Shown in pieces: positions 52,880-61,859 of a stretch of DNA of 64,000 nt. The DNA is from Hymenobacter nivis (GTDB taxonomy: Bacteria; Bacteroidota; Bacteroidia; Cytophagales; Hymenobacteraceae). Below the pieces are notes generated by a model. That model saw only the letters and a list, made by a program, of their open reading frames with translations, had not been told where the DNA came from and did no database searches. The stretch lies in assembly GCF_006439025.1 (NCBI RefSeq), contig NZ_RCYZ01000003.1, positions 250,127-314,126 on the forward strand. Reading direction: 5' to 3'. The position numbers were made by a program, and so were the translations under genes. The stretch's first letter is position 1. Each line of letters opens with the position of its first letter.

Positions 52880-53707
52880 CTAGCGCTGCTGTTTGGTCAG
52901 CTGCTTGAGGTGCTTGTAGGTTTTCTTCGACTGGGCAAACTGCTTTTGCACGGCGGTGCGCATCTCGCCCTTAAGGGCCTTGCGGCGCAGCGCCTTTTTG
53001 TAGGCCCGGATGGCCCAGCGCTCACCGAACACGTTGGCGGCCAGGATGGCTTTCTCGTCGTGGCCGGTCACGAAGGCTTGGGCGTCCATCAGCTTGCGGT
53101 AGAGCTTACCTTTGAGGGTGGTGCCGGTTTCGCGCTCGCCGCCCACCTTCTTGAGGTAGCCGTTGAGGGTGCTCGCAAACTGCTGGCTCTGGGCCACCAG
53201 CAGCTCGTAGTAGCCGCGCAGGTCGGCGTTGGTGGTTTCGGCCACGGCGCGCTTGTAGCCCTCAATGCGGTCGTTGACGAAAAGCAGCAGCTGGTCGAGG
53301 GCGGCGGCTTTGCGCTTGTCTTTGCCTTTTTTCTTGGGAGCCACCAGGTATGTCAGGCCCAGGGCCACCAGGGCCCCGCCCACTATTTTCTGGGTGGTGC
53401 TGAGCGAATTAAAGCCCTCCACAACCTTGTCGCTGGCCTCTTTGGCCGAAGCAACGGCCTTGTCGCTGGCCTCTTTGGCAGTGGTTACGGCCTTGTCGCG
53501 GGCGTCTTTGGCAGCGGTGACCACCTTATCGCTGGCATCCTTGGCGACGGTAACCACTTTGTCGCTGGCATCTTTAATAGAAGCCGGCACTTTGTTGAGC
53601 AAGTCGGCCGCCGAGCTGTCGGCAATGGCGTCCTTGGTTTGGTCGAGCACGTCTTGGGCTTTGTCAACAGCCTTATCAACCGGCTTGGAATTCAGGGGGT
53701 TCTCCAT
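52880..53707 (-). CDS. DUF2383 four-helix protein with LEA-like 11-residue repeats
   Basis: 275 residues. The N-terminal part (about 10-99) has five consecutive 11-residue units of type KDASDKVVTVA (45-99), as in LEA-3/apolipoprotein amphipathic helices. A short hydrophobic segment, KIVGGALVALGLTYLVAP, follows (107-124). The C-terminal part has the DUF2383/PA2169-type four-helix bundle, with LLLFVNDRIEGYKRAVAETT and YYELLVAQSQQFASTLNGYL. It may be a stress protein that binds membranes; that is inferred. It stands alone, with the gap 53708-53847 upstream showing no gene. Confidence 0.82.
   Translation of the reverse strand: MENPLNSKPVDKAVDKAQDVLDQTKDAIADSSAADLLNKVPASIKDASDKVVTVAKDASDKVVTAAKDARDKAVTTAKEASDKAVASAKEASDKVVEGFNSLSTTQKIVGGALVALGLTYLVAPKKKGKDKRKAAALDQLLLFVNDRIEGYKRAVAETTNADLRGYYELLVAQSQQFASTLNGYLKKVGGERETGTTLKGKLYRKLMDAQAFVTGHDEKAILAANVFGERWAIRAYKKALRRKALKGEMRTAVQKQFAQSKKTYKHLKQLTKQQR
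53411..53575 (-). repeat. Five 33-base units coding an 11-residue repeat
   Basis: In-frame tandem repeat inside the DUF2383 gene encoding units KDASDKVVTVA, KDASDKVVTAA, KDARDKAVTTA, KEASDKAVASA and KEASDKVVEGF. Nucleotide identity between units is high, suggesting duplication by slippage or recombination. Confidence 0.85.
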
Positions 53708-53847
53708 GTTATCTAGAAAGATTTATTTACTAACACGTCTTTATACGTCCCGGCGGCCAAGTCGTTAGGCACAACTTTTGGCGACAGCCGCTGGGGCCCC
53801 ATTTGCCGCGCCTGGAAGCGCTGGCCCGTACGGTCTTCGCGCGGGGC

Positions 53848-55242
53848 TCACGGCGCCCACTCCAGCACGGAAACTGGCTGCGGGGGCAGGGCTTCCAGGG
53901 TTTCGCCGTCGCCCTGGCCGGTGCGCTGGATGAAGAGGTTGAGCACCTGGCTTTGCTGCCAGCGCCCGGTGTCGTAGGTGGGCTCCCAGTTGCCGAGGCC
54001 GGTGGTGGTGAGGTCCTGCACGGCCCACTGGGGGCGGGCCAGGTCGGGGCAGGTGGCCAGCGAGGCCTTGTCGCCGCGCTCGGCGTCGCGAAACACCACG
54101 TAGGCCGCCGTGTGGCCCGCCCGGGTGCGCACCAGCACCTGGGGCCGGGCAATGGGGATTTTTTTGGTACCGCCGCCGCTCAGGCTAAACGGCGCGGTGC
54201 GCTGCCCTACCTGGCTCACCTGCCAGCTTTTGCCATCGTGGTACACCAACTGGTACTGCGGGGCGGGGCTGCCCGCCGGCCGCCAGTAGGTGGCAATGTA
54301 GGGCCGGCCCTGGGCGTCGGCGCACATCGAAGTTTGGTTGATCAGGTCGCTCTTTTGGGGGATGCGCAGGGCGTATTCGGCGGTGGCTTCGGTGATGGGC
54401 AGGGCGTAGGCCGCGCCGGTGCTGCGCTGCCAGGTGCGGCCGCCGTCGCGCGAGCGGGCGTAGGCCAGGTCGTGGTTAGTGGCTACGTCGGGCGTTTCGC
54501 GCCACACCCACGAGAGGTGGAACGTGCCTTGCGCATCGACGGCGGCCTGCCAGTAGGCGTTGCGCTGGCCCTGGCCGTCGAGGAGCACGGTGTGCAGGCG
54601 CGTCCAGCGCCGGGTTTTCACGTCGTAGCGGTTCATCACCAGGTTGCCGTTGCCCGAGCCGCCGGCGCGGTACAGAAACGCCAGGTCGCCGCCCGGGAAG
54701 CGGTAGAACTCGGGGTAGCTCACCTGGTCTTCCTGCTGGCCGGCCATGGGCAGCATCGGCGTGAGGGCCAGGGCCCCGGGGCGCAGGCCGCGGTTGTAGT
54801 GCAGCCGGTTGTTGTGGTGGTCGTAGGCGATGTGCAGGTAGCCGGCGCCGTCCACCATCAGGCTGATGTCGTTGTGGGCGTCTTCGACGTGGGCGCGGTA
54901 GGCGGTTTTTTCCACCTGCCAGGGGCCCCGGGGCAGCGTGCGCTTGGCCAGCACAAGGTAGCCCGCCGAATCGTAGAAGGCCGTAAACTGCTCGTTCTTA
55001 AACGTCACCAGCGAGTTTTTGCGGAACACGGCGGTGTTCACCGCGTTGCGGGCCCAGCCGTAGCCCACCACGCTGCTGGTGGTTTGGGCCCCCAGGGGCC
55101 CCGCCAGCAGCAGGATTAAACCCAGGCCAAAAGCGTTTTTAATGAGGAGATTAATTCGCCGCGCCGCGCCGTGCGCGGCAAAGGTTGCGCGGCGGGGCGG
55201 GCGGCGGGCGAGCCGGGCGGCAAGGGAAAATGGCTGGGGCAT
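53848..55242 (-). CDS. BNR_4 repeat protein, possible polysaccharide lyase or glycosidase
   Basis: 464 residues from ATG 55242. A long basic N-terminus precedes the signal core FGLGLILLLAGPLGAQ. The mature part has bladed repeats with LVLAKRTLPRGPWQVEKTAY, AHNDISLMVDGAGYLHIAYD and DLAYARSRDGGRTWQRSTGA. This is the BNR_4 type, a seven-bladed propeller shared by ulvan-lyase-like (PL24/25) and rhamnose-glucuronate-active enzymes. Next to GH105, GH35 and GH2 genes, a role in cleaving uronate-containing glycans fits, but the activity is not certain. It diverges from the GH35 gene. Confidence 0.78.
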   Translation of the reverse strand: MPQPFSLAARLARRPPRRATFAAHGAARRINLLIKNAFGLGLILLLAGPLGAQTTSSVVGYGWARNAVNTAVFRKNSLVTFKNEQFTAFYDSAGYLVLAKRTLPRGPWQVEKTAYRAHVEDAHNDISLMVDGAGYLHIAYDHHNNRLHYNRGLRPGALALTPMLPMAGQQEDQVSYPEFYRFPGGDLAFLYRAGGSGNGNLVMNRYDVKTRRWTRLHTVLLDGQGQRNAYWQAAVDAQGTFHLSWVWRETPDVATNHDLAYARSRDGGRTWQRSTGAAYALPITEATAEYALRIPQKSDLINQTSMCADAQGRPYIATYWRPAGSPAPQYQLVYHDGKSWQVSQVGQRTAPFSLSGGGTKKIPIARPQVLVRTRAGHTAAYVVFRDAERGDKASLATCPDLARPQWAVQDLTTTGLGNWEPTYDTGRWQQSQVLNLFIQRTGQGDGETLEALPPQPVSVLEWAP

Positions 55243-55357
55243 CGGGGGCAAAAAGACGGTTGGCAGGGCAATAGTAGGTGCCAGGGGCCCCGCGCCCGCC
55301 GTAGCTTGGCACCCGCAACGGGAACTGCCCGCTGCCCGGCAACCCAACCAATTTCCT

Positions 55358-57238
55358 GTGCGCTACTTTTTTTGCTTGCTGCTGCTACTGGCCGGCCTGG
55401 CCCGGCCCGGGGCGGCCGCCCCGGGGCCCCCGGCGGCCCGCCACACCTTCGCGTTGGGCAAAGACCAATTTTTGCTCGACGGCAAGCCGTTCCAGATGAT
55501 TTCGGGCGAGCTGCACTACCCCCGCATCCCGCGCGAAGCCTGGCGCGCCCGCCTGAAGATGGCCAAGGCCATGGGCCTCAACACGGTGGGCACCTACGTG
55601 TTCTGGAATTTGCACGAGCCCCAGCCCGGCCAGTACGATTTCACGGGCAACAACGACGTGGCCGCCTTCGTGAAAATGGCCCAGGAAGAGGGCCTGTGGG
55701 TGATTTTGCGCCCCAGCCCCTACGTGTGCGCCGAGTGGGAATTCGGCGGCTACCCCTACTGGCTCCAAACCGTGCCCGGCCTGAAGGTGCGCAGCCAGGA
55801 GCCGCAGTACGTGGCCGCCTACACCCGCTACCTGCAGGCCGTGGGCAAGCAGCTGGCCCCGCTGCAAGTAAGCCACGGGGGCCCCGTGCTGATGGTGCAG
55901 GTAGAGAACGAATACGGTGCCTACGGATCTGACAAAGAATACCTGGCCCTGAACAAGAAGCTGTTCGAGCAAGCTGGTTTCGATGGCTTGCTTTACACCT
56001 GCGACGCGGCCCCCGACGTGGACAAGGGCCACCTGCCCGGCCTGCTGTCCGCCGTGAACGGCACCGACAACCCGCGCGAGGTGCGCCGCACCGTGCGCGC
56101 CACCCACGGCGGCCAGGGGCCCTACTACATCGCCGAGTGGTACCCGGCGTGGTTCGACTGGTGGGGGGCCCCGCACCACACGGTGCCCGCGGCGCAGTAC
56201 ACGCCCCGCCTCGATACGGTGCTAGCCGCGGGCCTGAGCATCAACATGTACATGTTCCACGGCGGCACCACCCGCGGCTTCATGAACGGGGCCAACTACA
56301 AGGGCCCCGCCACCCGCTACGAGCCCCAAACCAGCAGCTACGACTACGACGCGCCCCTCGACGAGGCCGGCAACGCCACGCCCAAGTTCCTGGCCTTTCG
56401 CAACGCCATTGCCAAGTACCGGCCCGCCGGGGCCCCGCCCCTGCCGGCCGTGCCCGCGGCCAAGCCCACCATCAGCGTGCCGGCCATTGCGCTGGGGCCC
56501 CCGGCCAGCGTATTCGCCGGGCTGCCGGCGCCGGTGGCCAGCCCCCGGCCGCTCACGTTTGAGGCCCTGCACCAGGCCTACGGCTTCGTGCTGTACCGCA
56601 CCACGGTGCCGGGCGGCCAGGCGGGCGTGCTAAAGGTCAAGGAGCTGCGCGACTACGGCCTGGTGTTCGTGAACGGCCAGCGCGTGGCCACCCTCGACCG
56701 CCGCCTGCGCCAGGACAGCGTGCAAATCAGCCTGCCCGCCGGCCCGGTGCAGCTCGACATTCTGGTGGAAAACCTGGGCCGCATCAACTACGGCCCTTAC
56801 CTGCTCCAGAACACCAAGGGCATTACCGCCGAGGTGCGCTTCCGCGGCCAGGAGCTGCTGAACTGGCAGCAGTTCCGGCTGCCGTTCGACGACGTGGCGG
56901 CGGCCACCAAGGCCGCCCGGGGCCCCGCCTACGCGGCCACCGCCACCGGCGCGCCGGTGCTGCGCCGCGGCACCTTCAGCCTGGCCAAAGTGGGCGATAC
57001 CTACCTCGACATGCGCCCCTGGGGCAAGGGCTGCGTGTGGCTGAACGGCCACCACCTGGGCCGCTACTGGGAAGTAGGGCCCCAACAAACTTTGTACGTG
57101 CCCGCCGAGTGGCTTCGCAAAGGCGCCAACGAAGTAGTGGTGATGGAGCTCACCAAGCCCACCCAGGCCACCCTCACCGCCCTCGACCACCCCCTGCTGG
57201 ACTCGGTGCCGGGCCCCAAAGCCGCCGGACCCAACTAG
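55358..57238 (+). CDS. GH35 beta-galactosidase
   Basis: 626 residues. The best start is GTG 55358 (VRYFFCLLLLLAGLARPGAA, read as Met), which begins a signal peptide; no ATG is well placed. The TIM barrel has QMISGELHYPRIPREAWRAR at the start, then the acid/base Glu185 in MVQVENEYGAYG and the nucleophile Glu260 in YIAEWYPAWFDWWG. Beta-rich C-terminal domains follow. It would remove terminal beta-galactose from glycans in the periplasm or outside. First gene of a rightward run of GH genes. Confidence 0.92.
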   Translation: MRYFFCLLLLLAGLARPGAAAPGPPAARHTFALGKDQFLLDGKPFQMISGELHYPRIPREAWRARLKMAKAMGLNTVGTYVFWNLHEPQPGQYDFTGNNDVAAFVKMAQEEGLWVILRPSPYVCAEWEFGGYPYWLQTVPGLKVRSQEPQYVAAYTRYLQAVGKQLAPLQVSHGGPVLMVQVENEYGAYGSDKEYLALNKKLFEQAGFDGLLYTCDAAPDVDKGHLPGLLSAVNGTDNPREVRRTVRATHGGQGPYYIAEWYPAWFDWWGAPHHTVPAAQYTPRLDTVLAAGLSINMYMFHGGTTRGFMNGANYKGPATRYEPQTSSYDYDAPLDEAGNATPKFLAFRNAIAKYRPAGAPPLPAVPAAKPTISVPAIALGPPASVFAGLPAPVASPRPLTFEALHQAYGFVLYRTTVPGGQAGVLKVKELRDYGLVFVNGQRVATLDRRLRQDSVQISLPAGPVQLDILVENLGRINYGPYLLQNTKGITAEVRFRGQELLNWQQFRLPFDDVAAATKAARGPAYAATATGAPVLRRGTFSLAKVGDTYLDMRPWGKGCVWLNGHHLGRYWEVGPQQTLYVPAEWLRKGANEVVVMELTKPTQATLTALDHPLLDSVPGPKAAGPN

Positions 57239-57336
57239 GCGCAACACTAGCCGCAGCGGCGGTCGGGGCCCCGGGCGCCCACTTTTTTTTGAATAGCTTG
57301 CCCCGGCCAATCCTTCCTGGCCCACACCCTTTTTCC

Positions 57337-58473
57337 ATGCGCATTGCTTCCCTTTTTCGCCGTAGTGGCGGTTTCTTGTTGGCCTTGGGGCTGCTGGTAG
57401 CGGCGGCCCCGGCCCGCGCCCAAGGCCCCGCATCGGCCGCGGCCAACCCGCAGGTATTCAAGCCCAAGTACATCAAAAGCACGCTGCTGCGCGTGACGCG
57501 CTGGCAGCTGGCCCACCCCCGCCACGCGCCCACCGACTGGACGAACGGCGCCTTCTACGCGGGCGTGTTTGCGGCCTACCAAACCACGCATTCCAAGCTC
57601 ATCCTGGATTCGCTGATGGCCCTGGGCGAGCGCACAAAGTGGCAGCCAGGGCCCCGCTACGACCACGCCGACGACATCGCCATCTGCCAAACTTACCTGA
57701 ACCTGTACCGGCTGAAAAAGGACCGCCGCATGTTGCAGCCGACGCTCGACGTGGTAGAGAAATTCCGCCGCCAGCCGGGGCCCGAGGTGCAGAACCACGG
57801 CATTGCCTGGTGGTGGTGCGACGCGCTGTTCATGGGGCCCCCGGTACTCGTCAAGCTGGGCGTCATCCAGCACGACCCGAGCTACTTCACCCTCACCGAC
57901 ACGCTGTACCGCCAAACCTACCGCCTGCTCTTTAACCACCAAGAGCACCTGTTTGCCCGCGACGCCGGCTACCTAGTGAGCGCCGCCGGCGAGGGCAAAA
58001 AGGAGAGCAACGGCCAGAAGATTTTCTGGAGCCGCGGCAACGGCTGGGTGATGGGCGGCCTGGTGCAAATCCTGAGCGAGTTGCCCGCCAACCACCCCAG
58101 CCGGCCCTTCTACACCCAGCTGTTCCAGGAAATGAGCGCCCGCCTGGTGGAGCTGCAGCAGCCCGACGGCCTGTGGCGTTCCAGCCTGCTCGACCCCGGC
58201 GCTTACCCCGGCGGCGAGGCCTCGGGCTCGGGCTTTGATTGCTACGCCCTGGCCTGGGGCCTCAACCACGGCTTGCTCACGGGGCCCCAGTTCCGCCCCG
58301 CCGTCGAGAAAGCGTGGGGGGCCCTGAACGGCCTCGTCTCGCCCGAAGGCCGCGTGGGCTGGGTGCAGCCCATCGGCGCCGACCCGCGCCGCGACTTCTC
58401 GGCCGACAGCTGGGAAGTGTACGGCACCGGCGCCTTCCTACTAGCTGGCTCCGAAGTAATTAAGTTGAAATAG
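57337..58473 (+). CDS. GH105 unsaturated uronyl hydrolase
   Basis: 378 residues from ATG 57337, with a signal peptide ending LVAAAPARAQG. The (alpha/alpha)6 barrel has TDWTNGAFYAGVFAAYQTTH, RYDHADDIAICQTYLNLYR, HGIAWWWCDALFMGPPVL with the catalytic-type Asp, and SRGNGWVMGGLVQILSELP. These match GH105 (YteR/YesR-like), which removes the unsaturated uronic acid left by lyases. This fits the BNR_4 gene next door if that is a lyase. It lies 98 bases after the GH35 gene. Confidence 0.92.
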   Translation: MRIASLFRRSGGFLLALGLLVAAAPARAQGPASAAANPQVFKPKYIKSTLLRVTRWQLAHPRHAPTDWTNGAFYAGVFAAYQTTHSKLILDSLMALGERTKWQPGPRYDHADDIAICQTYLNLYRLKKDRRMLQPTLDVVEKFRRQPGPEVQNHGIAWWWCDALFMGPPVLVKLGVIQHDPSYFTLTDTLYRQTYRLLFNHQEHLFARDAGYLVSAAGEGKKESNGQKIFWSRGNGWVMGGLVQILSELPANHPSRPFYTQLFQEMSARLVELQQPDGLWRSSLLDPGAYPGGEASGSGFDCYALAWGLNHGLLTGPQFRPAVEKAWGALNGLVSPEGRVGWVQPIGADPRRDFSADSWEVYGTGAFLLAGSEVIKLK

Positions 58474-58551
58474 CCTGTAACGCGGGCTTTGTAGTTCGTG
58501 GCCTTCGCTTCGTCCTGCCGATTGCCGCTGCACGATTCCGGGCAGCGTCGC

Positions 58552-58566
58552 GGACTCGCAGAGTCC
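58552..58566. repeat. Short palindrome upstream of the DUF2264 gene
   Basis: GGACTC-GCA-GAGTCC inside a longer non-coding stretch (58474-58600). It looks like part of a dispersed intergenic repeat, though no second copy lies in the window. Confidence 0.4.
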
Positions 58567-58600
58567 ACGCTACAGTCAACCAATAAGTAACCCTTTGCCC

Positions 58601-59860
58601 ATGCAGCGCCGCCGTTTTGTTAGCCAGTCGGTTGCCGGCCTTTCGGCGCTGGCCGCGGCCGGGGCCCCCGCCTGGGCGGCGGGCCCCGATGCCGCTCAGG
58701 CTGGGGCCCCGGCCGCCCGGCCCGACGACCGCGCCTACTGGCTGCAAACGCTGCTGAAGGTGGCCGGCCCGGTGCTGCAGGCCGGCGCCCAGGGCCAGCT
58801 GCGGGCCACCATGCCCGTTGAGGCGGCGCCGGGGCAGGCCGAGGGCCGCCGCCAGGTGTCGCACCTGGAGGCGCTGGGGCGCACGCTGGCCGGCCTGGCC
58901 CCGTGGCTGGAGCTGGCCGCCGCGCCGGGTCCCGAGCAAGCCCAGCAGCAGCGCTGCGCCGCGCTGGCCCGCCAGGCCATCGCCCACGGCGTGGACCCGG
59001 CCTCGCCTGATTTTCTGAACTTTACCCGGGGCGGGCAGCCGGTGGTGGACGCCGCTTTTCTGGCGCATGCGCTGCTGCGGGCCCCCACGCAGCTGTGGGC
59101 GCAGCTGCCGCCGGCCACCCAGCAGCAGCTGGTGGCGGCGCTGCAGAGCACCCGCGTCATCAAGCCCGTGTATAGCAACTGGCTGCTGTTCAGCGCCATC
59201 ATCGAGGCGGCGCTGCTGAAATTCACCGGGGCCGGCGACGAGATGCGGATGGATTACGCCATCAAGCAGCACCAGCTTTGGTACAAGGGCGACGGCACGT
59301 ACGGCGACGGCGCTGATTTCCACTGGGATTACTACAACAGCTACGTCATCCAGCCCATGCTGCTCGACGTGGTGGCCACGTTGGTGGGGGCCCAAAAGGA
59401 GCGGCCTGAACTGCTCGAAACCCTGCGCGCCCGCGCCCGCCGCTACGCCGCGGTGCAGGAGCGCCTGGTGGGCCCCGACGGCTCGTTTCCCGCCTTTGGC
59501 CGCTCGCTGGCCTACCGCTGCGGGGCCTTCCAGCACCTGGCCCAGGCGGCCTTGCAGCACCAGCTGCCCGCCGAGCTACCCCCGAGCCAGGTGCGCAGCG
59601 CCCTCACGGCCGTCATCCGGCGCACGCTGGGCCCCCAGGGCACGTTCGATGCGCGTGGCTGGCTGCAAATTGGGTTGTGCGGGCACCAGCCAAACATCGG
59701 CGAAACTTACATTTCGACGGGCAGCCTGTACCTGTGCACCACCGTCTTTTTGCCCCTGGGCCTGCCCGCCGCCGACCCGTTTTGGGCCAGCCCAGCTCAG
59801 GACTGGACGGCCCGCCAAATCTGGTCGGGCCAGGACGTAAAAACCGACCATGCCTTGTAA
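58601..59860 (+). CDS. DUF2264 glycoside hydrolase (GH154-like)
   Basis: 419 residues from ATG 58601. The N-terminus MQRRRFVSQSVAGLSALAAA looks like a twin-arginine signal, cleaved near AWAAG. The domain has DFLNFTRGGQPVVDAAFLAH, KPVYSNWLLFSAIIEAALL and YGDGADFHWDYYNSYVIQPM, typical of DUF2264. This family is now linked to GH154, with beta-glucuronidase activity reported for a member; that assignment is from general knowledge. It lies 127 bases after the GH105 gene. Confidence 0.87.
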   Translation: MQRRRFVSQSVAGLSALAAAGAPAWAAGPDAAQAGAPAARPDDRAYWLQTLLKVAGPVLQAGAQGQLRATMPVEAAPGQAEGRRQVSHLEALGRTLAGLAPWLELAAAPGPEQAQQQRCAALARQAIAHGVDPASPDFLNFTRGGQPVVDAAFLAHALLRAPTQLWAQLPPATQQQLVAALQSTRVIKPVYSNWLLFSAIIEAALLKFTGAGDEMRMDYAIKQHQLWYKGDGTYGDGADFHWDYYNSYVIQPMLLDVVATLVGAQKERPELLETLRARARRYAAVQERLVGPDGSFPAFGRSLAYRCGAFQHLAQAALQHQLPAELPPSQVRSALTAVIRRTLGPQGTFDARGWLQIGLCGHQPNIGETYISTGSLYLCTTVFLPLGLPAADPFWASPAQDWTARQIWSGQDVKTDHAL

Positions 59861-59868
59861 TGGGGCCC

Positions 59869-59946
59869 TGGCTGTACCACCAAGCTGTGCTTGGTCTTGC
59901 GTGAGGGCCCTAGGGCAAGACCAAGCACAGCTTGGTGGTACAGCCA
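59869..59946. repeat. Perfect 32-bp inverted repeat, REP-doublet-like
   Basis: Arms 59869-59900 and 59915-59946 are exact reverse complements, with a 14-base loop. Each arm also contains its own small hairpin, ACCAAGC-TGT-GCTTGGT (59879-59895) and ACCAAGC-ACA-GCTTGGT (59920-59936). It stands between the DUF2264 and GH2 genes, and could end or attenuate transcription, or be a dispersed repeat. Confidence 0.9.
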
Positions 59947-60005
59947 GCGCCACAATAACTAGCCCGCCCGGGGCCCCGGGCACCCACCTTCTTCCTTCCT
60001 TTCCC

Positions 60006-61859
60006 ATGACGAAATACCTTGCGCCGGCGCTGCTGCTGGCTTGCCTGGGGGCCCCGGCCGACCGGGCTGCGGCCCAGGCCACAGCTGCGCCCGCGCCTGC
60101 TGCGCCGGCGGTCTACCCGCTGCTCACCAACGTGCCCAACCGTGCGGGCCAGAGCCTGGACGGTACTTGGCGCTGCATCATCGACCCGATGGAGAACGGG
60201 TACTACTCGTACCGCTACGTGCCGAGCCCCAACGGCTTCTTTAAGAACCAGAAGCCCAAGGACAAGAGCGACTTGGTGGAGTACGATTTCGACACGGCCG
60301 AGCAGCTGCAGGTGCCCGGCGACTGGAACACGCAGCAGGAAAAGCTCTTCTTTTACGAAGGCACCATCTGGTACAAGAAGAGCTTCACGTTCCGCAAAAC
60401 GGCGGGCAAGCGCCAGTTCCTGTACTTCGGGGCGGCCAACTACGAGGCCAAGGTGTACCTCAACGGCGAGAAGCTGGGCGAGCACACCGGCGGCTTCACG
60501 CCGTTCAACTTCGAGGTGACGGCGGCCCTCAAGGAGGGCGAAAACTTCGTGATTGTGAAGGTGGACAACACCCGCCACCGCACCGACATCCCGACCAATA
60601 ACAGCGACTGGTGGAACTTCGGGGGCCTCACCCGCTCGGTGCAGCTCGTCGAAACCCCCGAAACTTTCGTGCGCGAAGCCGTGGTACAGCTCAAAAAAGG
60701 CAGCGCCGACGAGCTGGAGGGTTGGGTGCAGCTCGACGGCCCAGCCCGCGCCCAGCCCGTGACGGTGGCCCTGCCCGAGGCCCGCTGGCAGCTCACGCTA
60801 ACGCCCAACGCCGCCGGCTACGCCAAACTAGCGGGCCGCGTGAAGCGCCTCGACCGCTGGGTCCCCGAGCACCCGCGCCGCTACTTGGTGCGCGTGGCCA
60901 GCGGCCAGGACGTGTACCAGGATTCCATCGGCTTCCGCACCATCGAAACCCGCGGCCAGGACATCCTGCTCAACGGCAAGTCCATCTTTCTGCGCGGCAT
61001 TTCCATCCACGAAGTATCGCCCCAAACCGGGGGCCGCGTGACCACGCCCGAGGAGTGCCGCACGCTGCTGCGCTGGGCCAAAGAGCTGAACTGCAACTTC
61101 GTGCGCCTGGCCCACTACCCGCACAACGAAGCCATGATCCGCGAAGCCGAGAAAATGGGCATCCTCGTGTGGTCGGAGATTCCGGTGTACTGGACCATTG
61201 AGTGGGAGAACCCGGCCGTGCTGGCCAACGCCCAGCAGCAGCTGACGGACATGATAACGCGCGACCGCAACCGCGCCGCCATCGTGCTGTGGTCGGTGGC
61301 CAACGAGACGCCGCTGGGGGCCCCGCGCCTGCAGTTCCTCACGGCGCTGGTGCGCACCGCCCGCGCCCTCGACGCCACCCGCCTCATCACCGGGGCCCTG
61401 GAAATCCACACCTCGGAGGCCGGCGCCCGCACCATCGACGACCCGCTGGGCAAGGAGTTCGACGTGATTGGGGTGAACAACTACTGCGGCTGGTACAGCG
61501 GCACGCCCGAGTCGTGCGGCGACTTGCAGTGGAAAACCACCTACGACAAGCCCATGATTATGAGCGAGTACGGCGCCGGGGCCCTGCAAGGCCGCCACGG
61601 CCCCGCCGACGAACGCTGGACCGAGGAGTACCAGGACGCGGTGTTCAAGAGCAACATCGCCATGCTGGAGAAAATCCCGTTTCTGCGCGGCGCTTCGCCC
61701 TGGATTTTGATGGACTTCCATTCGGCCCGGCGCCCCCTGCCCGGCGTGCAGGACTACTACAACCGCAAGGGCCTCATCTCGGAGCGCGGCGTGAAGAAGC
61801 AGGCTTTTTACACGCTGCAGGACTACTACCGCCGCAAAAAGCAGCAATCTGCCCCGTAG
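60006..61859 (+). CDS. GH2 glycosidase, beta-glucuronidase/galactosidase-like
   Basis: 617 residues from ATG 60006 with a signal peptide ending DRAAAQA. The jelly-roll domain has PNRAGQSLDGTWRCIIDPME and VYLNGEKLGEHTGGFTPFNF; an Ig-like domain follows, then the TIM barrel with the acid/base Glu434 in LWSVANETPLGA and the nucleophile Glu521 in IMSEYGAGAL. The size and the NKxGxxxxE-like context favour the beta-glucuronidase-type branch over LacZ. Its substrate would be a beta-linked uronic acid or hexose. It comes after the large inverted repeat. Confidence 0.88.
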   Translation: MTKYLAPALLLACLGAPADRAAAQATAAPAPAAPAVYPLLTNVPNRAGQSLDGTWRCIIDPMENGYYSYRYVPSPNGFFKNQKPKDKSDLVEYDFDTAEQLQVPGDWNTQQEKLFFYEGTIWYKKSFTFRKTAGKRQFLYFGAANYEAKVYLNGEKLGEHTGGFTPFNFEVTAALKEGENFVIVKVDNTRHRTDIPTNNSDWWNFGGLTRSVQLVETPETFVREAVVQLKKGSADELEGWVQLDGPARAQPVTVALPEARWQLTLTPNAAGYAKLAGRVKRLDRWVPEHPRRYLVRVASGQDVYQDSIGFRTIETRGQDILLNGKSIFLRGISIHEVSPQTGGRVTTPEECRTLLRWAKELNCNFVRLAHYPHNEAMIREAEKMGILVWSEIPVYWTIEWENPAVLANAQQQLTDMITRDRNRAAIVLWSVANETPLGAPRLQFLTALVRTARALDATRLITGALEIHTSEAGARTIDDPLGKEFDVIGVNNYCGWYSGTPESCGDLQWKTTYDKPMIMSEYGAGALQGRHGPADERWTEEYQDAVFKSNIAMLEKIPFLRGASPWILMDFHSARRPLPGVQDYYNRKGLISERGVKKQAFYTLQDYYRRKKQQSAP

